A DNA stretch of 8,200 nt from assembly GCA_016763355.1 (NCBI GenBank), contig JAESTY010000108.1:1-8200 (forward strand), read 5' to 3'. The notes under the pieces were generated by a model that did no database searches, was not told the DNA's origin, and saw only the letters and a list, made by a program, of their open reading frames with translations. Numbering within the stretch: the stretch's first letter is position 1; each line of letters starts with the position of its first letter. The translations under genes and the position numbers were made by a program. Source of the DNA: Immundisolibacteraceae bacterium (GTDB lineage Bacteria; Pseudomonadota; Gammaproteobacteria; Immundisolibacterales; Immundisolibacteraceae). Positions 6,904 through 8,200 of the stretch are shown piece by piece.

Positions 6904-7881
6904 ATGGAATATCGCAACATTGGTCGGTCTGATTTAAAAGTCTCGACCATTGGTCTTGGTGGCAATGTGTTTGGCGCGCCACGGCTCGACCTGGAATTTT
7001 CCCGAGCCAATATCCTACGCGCTCGTGATTTGGGTATTAATTTTATTGATACCGCCTATCTTTATAACGACGGCCAGAGCGAGCAATTCGTGGGCGAGGT
7101 GCTCAAGGGCATTCGCAACGATTTTATTGTCGCCACTAAGTTCCATTTTTTTGGATTAGAAGCCGGGGAGTCCCCCGAGCAACGCATTCGTGATCATTGC
7201 GATACCAGCCTGCAACGCCTGCAGACCGATCATATTGATTTAATGCAGATTCATTTTCCGGCAGATGAAGTGCCGCCCGAAGTAGTGATGGGCACGCTTA
7301 ACCAACTCATCTCTGCGGGTAAAATTCGTTATATCGGCCAGTGTAATTACGCCAGCTGGCGTCACCTGCAGGCAGATAACGCAGCGCAGGCTAATGGTTG
7401 GGTGCCCTTTGTAAGTGCTCAGAATCAATTCAGTCTGTTGCGGCGCCAGGTCGAGGCTGAGTTACTGCCGTTTTGTCAGCAGTTTGATGTTGGTTTTCTG
7501 CCCTACTTTCCGTTAGCCGGTGGGTTTTTATCGGGTAAATATCAACCCGGTAAGCCGCCACCTCCGGGCAGTCGGGGTGCGGCTAATAGTCCGGTAATTC
7601 GTGGCAAGCGTACCGAACGTAACGAAACAAAATTGGCAAGTTTATCTGCCTATGCGGGTGATCACGGTCACTCGGTACTAGAACTGGCATTTGCCTGGTT
7701 GCTGGCTCACCCACAGGTCAGTTCTGTGATTGCTGGCACCATGAGTGTGACCCAGGTTGAGCAAAATGCCGCCGCCGGGAGCTGGTCCTTGAGCGCCGAG
7801 CAAAAACTCGAAGTCGACCAGCTCGCCGCCTGGGATGGCAGCGATGAGCTGGTAGAGCCGAGTCTTAGTTCTTTCAAATAG
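6904..7881 (+). CDS. Aldo/keto reductase
   Basis: This complete 325-residue cytoplasmic NAD(P)H-dependent oxidoreductase of the AKR superfamily should reduce aldehydes or ketones to alcohols. The (beta/alpha)8 signatures are all present: LGLGG-like IGLGGNVFG (16-24), FIDTAYLYNDGQSE (47-60) with catalytic D49 and Y54, K79 in VATKF, H117 in IDLMQIHFP, and the C-terminal cofactor loop SVIAGTMSVTQVEQN (274-288). All four catalytic residues (Asp, Tyr, Lys, His) are intact. It starts 13 bases after the pump stop and is probably the last gene of the efflux operon. It may act on a compound that the pump exports, or be a general stress reductase; the sequence does not decide. I see no strong terminator after it. 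Confidence 0.9.
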   Translation: MEYRNIGRSDLKVSTIGLGGNVFGAPRLDLEFSRANILRARDLGINFIDTAYLYNDGQSEQFVGEVLKGIRNDFIVATKFHFFGLEAGESPEQRIRDHCDTSLQRLQTDHIDLMQIHFPADEVPPEVVMGTLNQLISAGKIRYIGQCNYASWRHLQADNAAQANGWVPFVSAQNQFSLLRRQVEAELLPFCQQFDVGFLPYFPLAGGFLSGKYQPGKPPPPGSRGAANSPVIRGKRTERNETKLASLSAYAGDHGHSVLELAFAWLLAHPQVSSVIAGTMSVTQVEQNAAAGSWSLSAEQKLEVDQLAAWDGSDELVEPSLSSFK

Positions 7882-7928
7882 GCCTGGTGGATAGCCCATT
7901 CAAGCAGCAACGCCGATAGCGGCAATAA
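7882..7928. other. Short gap between reductase and minus-strand remnants
   Basis: This stretch contains a small GCCG-ATAG-CGGC hairpin (7912-7923) without a T run. It is too weak to call a terminator for either of the two convergent sides. Confidence 0.3.
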
Positions 7929-8036
7929 CTACTTGATCAGTCGAAGCGCTACCGGCACTCGATATTTTTCGCCCTTCGAACAGGCCAATGCGCCCATTAC
8001 CGAAAATACCAGATTAGCCACCATCACCGCCCAGTG
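7929..8036 (-). pseudogene. C-terminal fragment of a DUF4870-type membrane protein
   Basis: Read on the minus strand, about 35 codons give HWAVMVANLVFSVMGALAC followed by SKGEKYRVPVALRLIK and a TAG stop (7929-7931). A hydrophobic helix, a small charged turn, and the ending GE-x-YR-x-P-x-x-x-R-x-I-K are the typical C-terminus of DUF4870 (Tic20-like) small membrane proteins. The rest of the gene is missing. Upstream in this frame the sequence stops looking like a membrane protein and instead, in another frame, encodes an exonuclease III segment. An ATG at 8022-8024 exists but would give only 31 residues. Identification is from the pattern of a short stretch and so is moderately sure. Confidence 0.6.
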
Positions 8037-8200
8037 GCATTGGCACGATAACTCCACCAGGTATAATGATGGGGGTCTTTATTAAAATGGCGGAATGAAT
8101 CTATAAAGCCACTTTTCATAAATTTATCTAACCATTCCCGCTCTACGGGCAAGAAGCCAGAAGAGTTTTTATTGGCCACAGGATTGTGAATGTCTATGGC
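8024..8200 (-). pseudogene. Exonuclease III (xth family) fragment, 3'-truncated
   Basis: The minus strand from the window edge reads AIDIHNPVANKNSSGFLP, then VEREWLDKFMKSGFIDSFRH, then FNKDPHHYTWWSYRANA. This is the highly conserved central-to-late part of exonuclease III/AP endonucleases (D-x-x-NP...GFLP-x-ER...D-x-FR...YTWWSYR). In this family the next residues should lead to GWRIDY and, near the end, the catalytic Asp and His (D229 and H259 in the E. coli enzyme). Here it reads only TGR and a TGA stop (8024-8026), so the last ~50 residues and the active site completion are lost. The frame runs into the DUF4870 fragment at about 8030-8041. The 5' part lies outside the window. The enzyme encoded here cannot be active unless another copy exists. 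Confidence 0.8.

Noticed and set aside
7883..8061. 9-bp inverted pair CCTGGTGGA (7883-7891) / TCCACCAGG (8053-8061) flanking the remnants
   Set aside because: Considered as insertion-element ends, but a single 9-bp match in this length is expected by chance fairly often, there is no target duplication, and the right copy lies within conserved xth codons (TWW).

Overview
The window looks like a chromosomal segment of a Gram-negative proteobacterium, most likely a gammaproteobacterium. The grounds are a periplasmic adaptor plus RND pump pair (an outer-membrane architecture), strong GAGGAG/AGGAGG ribosome sites, roughly even GC, and an exonuclease III-type fragment. Species cannot be told from the sequence alone, and a marine lineage is only a guess. 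No RNA gene, CRISPR array, insertion sequence or prophage gene was recognised.

Layout, left to right. (1) At 1-163 there is a leader region with an 18-bp imperfect palindrome and a 17-codon leader ORF with a strong ribosome site. The leader ORF ends in an ATGA overlap with a class I SAM-dependent O-methyltransferase (164-820). (2) An 11-bp perfect hairpin (847-874) separates this gene from a convergent small ABM-fold monooxygenase-like gene on the minus strand (894-1253). (3) Divergent from that gene is a luciferase-like flavin-dependent oxidoreductase (1382-2407). (4) After a 268-bp intergenic region with a candidate promoter and repeated AACCTG/CAGGTT half-sites comes a tight plus-strand operon: a periplasmic adaptor (2676-3731), an RND transporter (from 3728, GTGA overlap) and an aldo/keto reductase (6904-7881, ribosome site overlapping the pump stop codon). 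(5) At the right edge, on the minus strand, a 3'-truncated exonuclease III gene runs straight into the last ~35 codons of a DUF4870-type membrane protein. This is a chimeric junction of two gene remnants.

How the genes may work together. The adaptor and pump would form the inner-membrane and periplasmic parts of a tripartite efflux system; no outer-membrane channel gene is in the window. The aldo/keto reductase probably shares the transcript. Around it sit a flavin monooxygenase, an ABM protein and an O-methyltransferase, so a detoxification or small-molecule modification neighbourhood is plausible but not shown.

The most striking observations are two broken reading frames. The RND pump carries a one-base frame change in a run of six T (5459-5464) that splits an otherwise intact ~1053-residue protein just after its seventh membrane helix. 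The right edge carries the xth/DUF4870 junction. I found no convincing wholly new system; the families are all recognisable.
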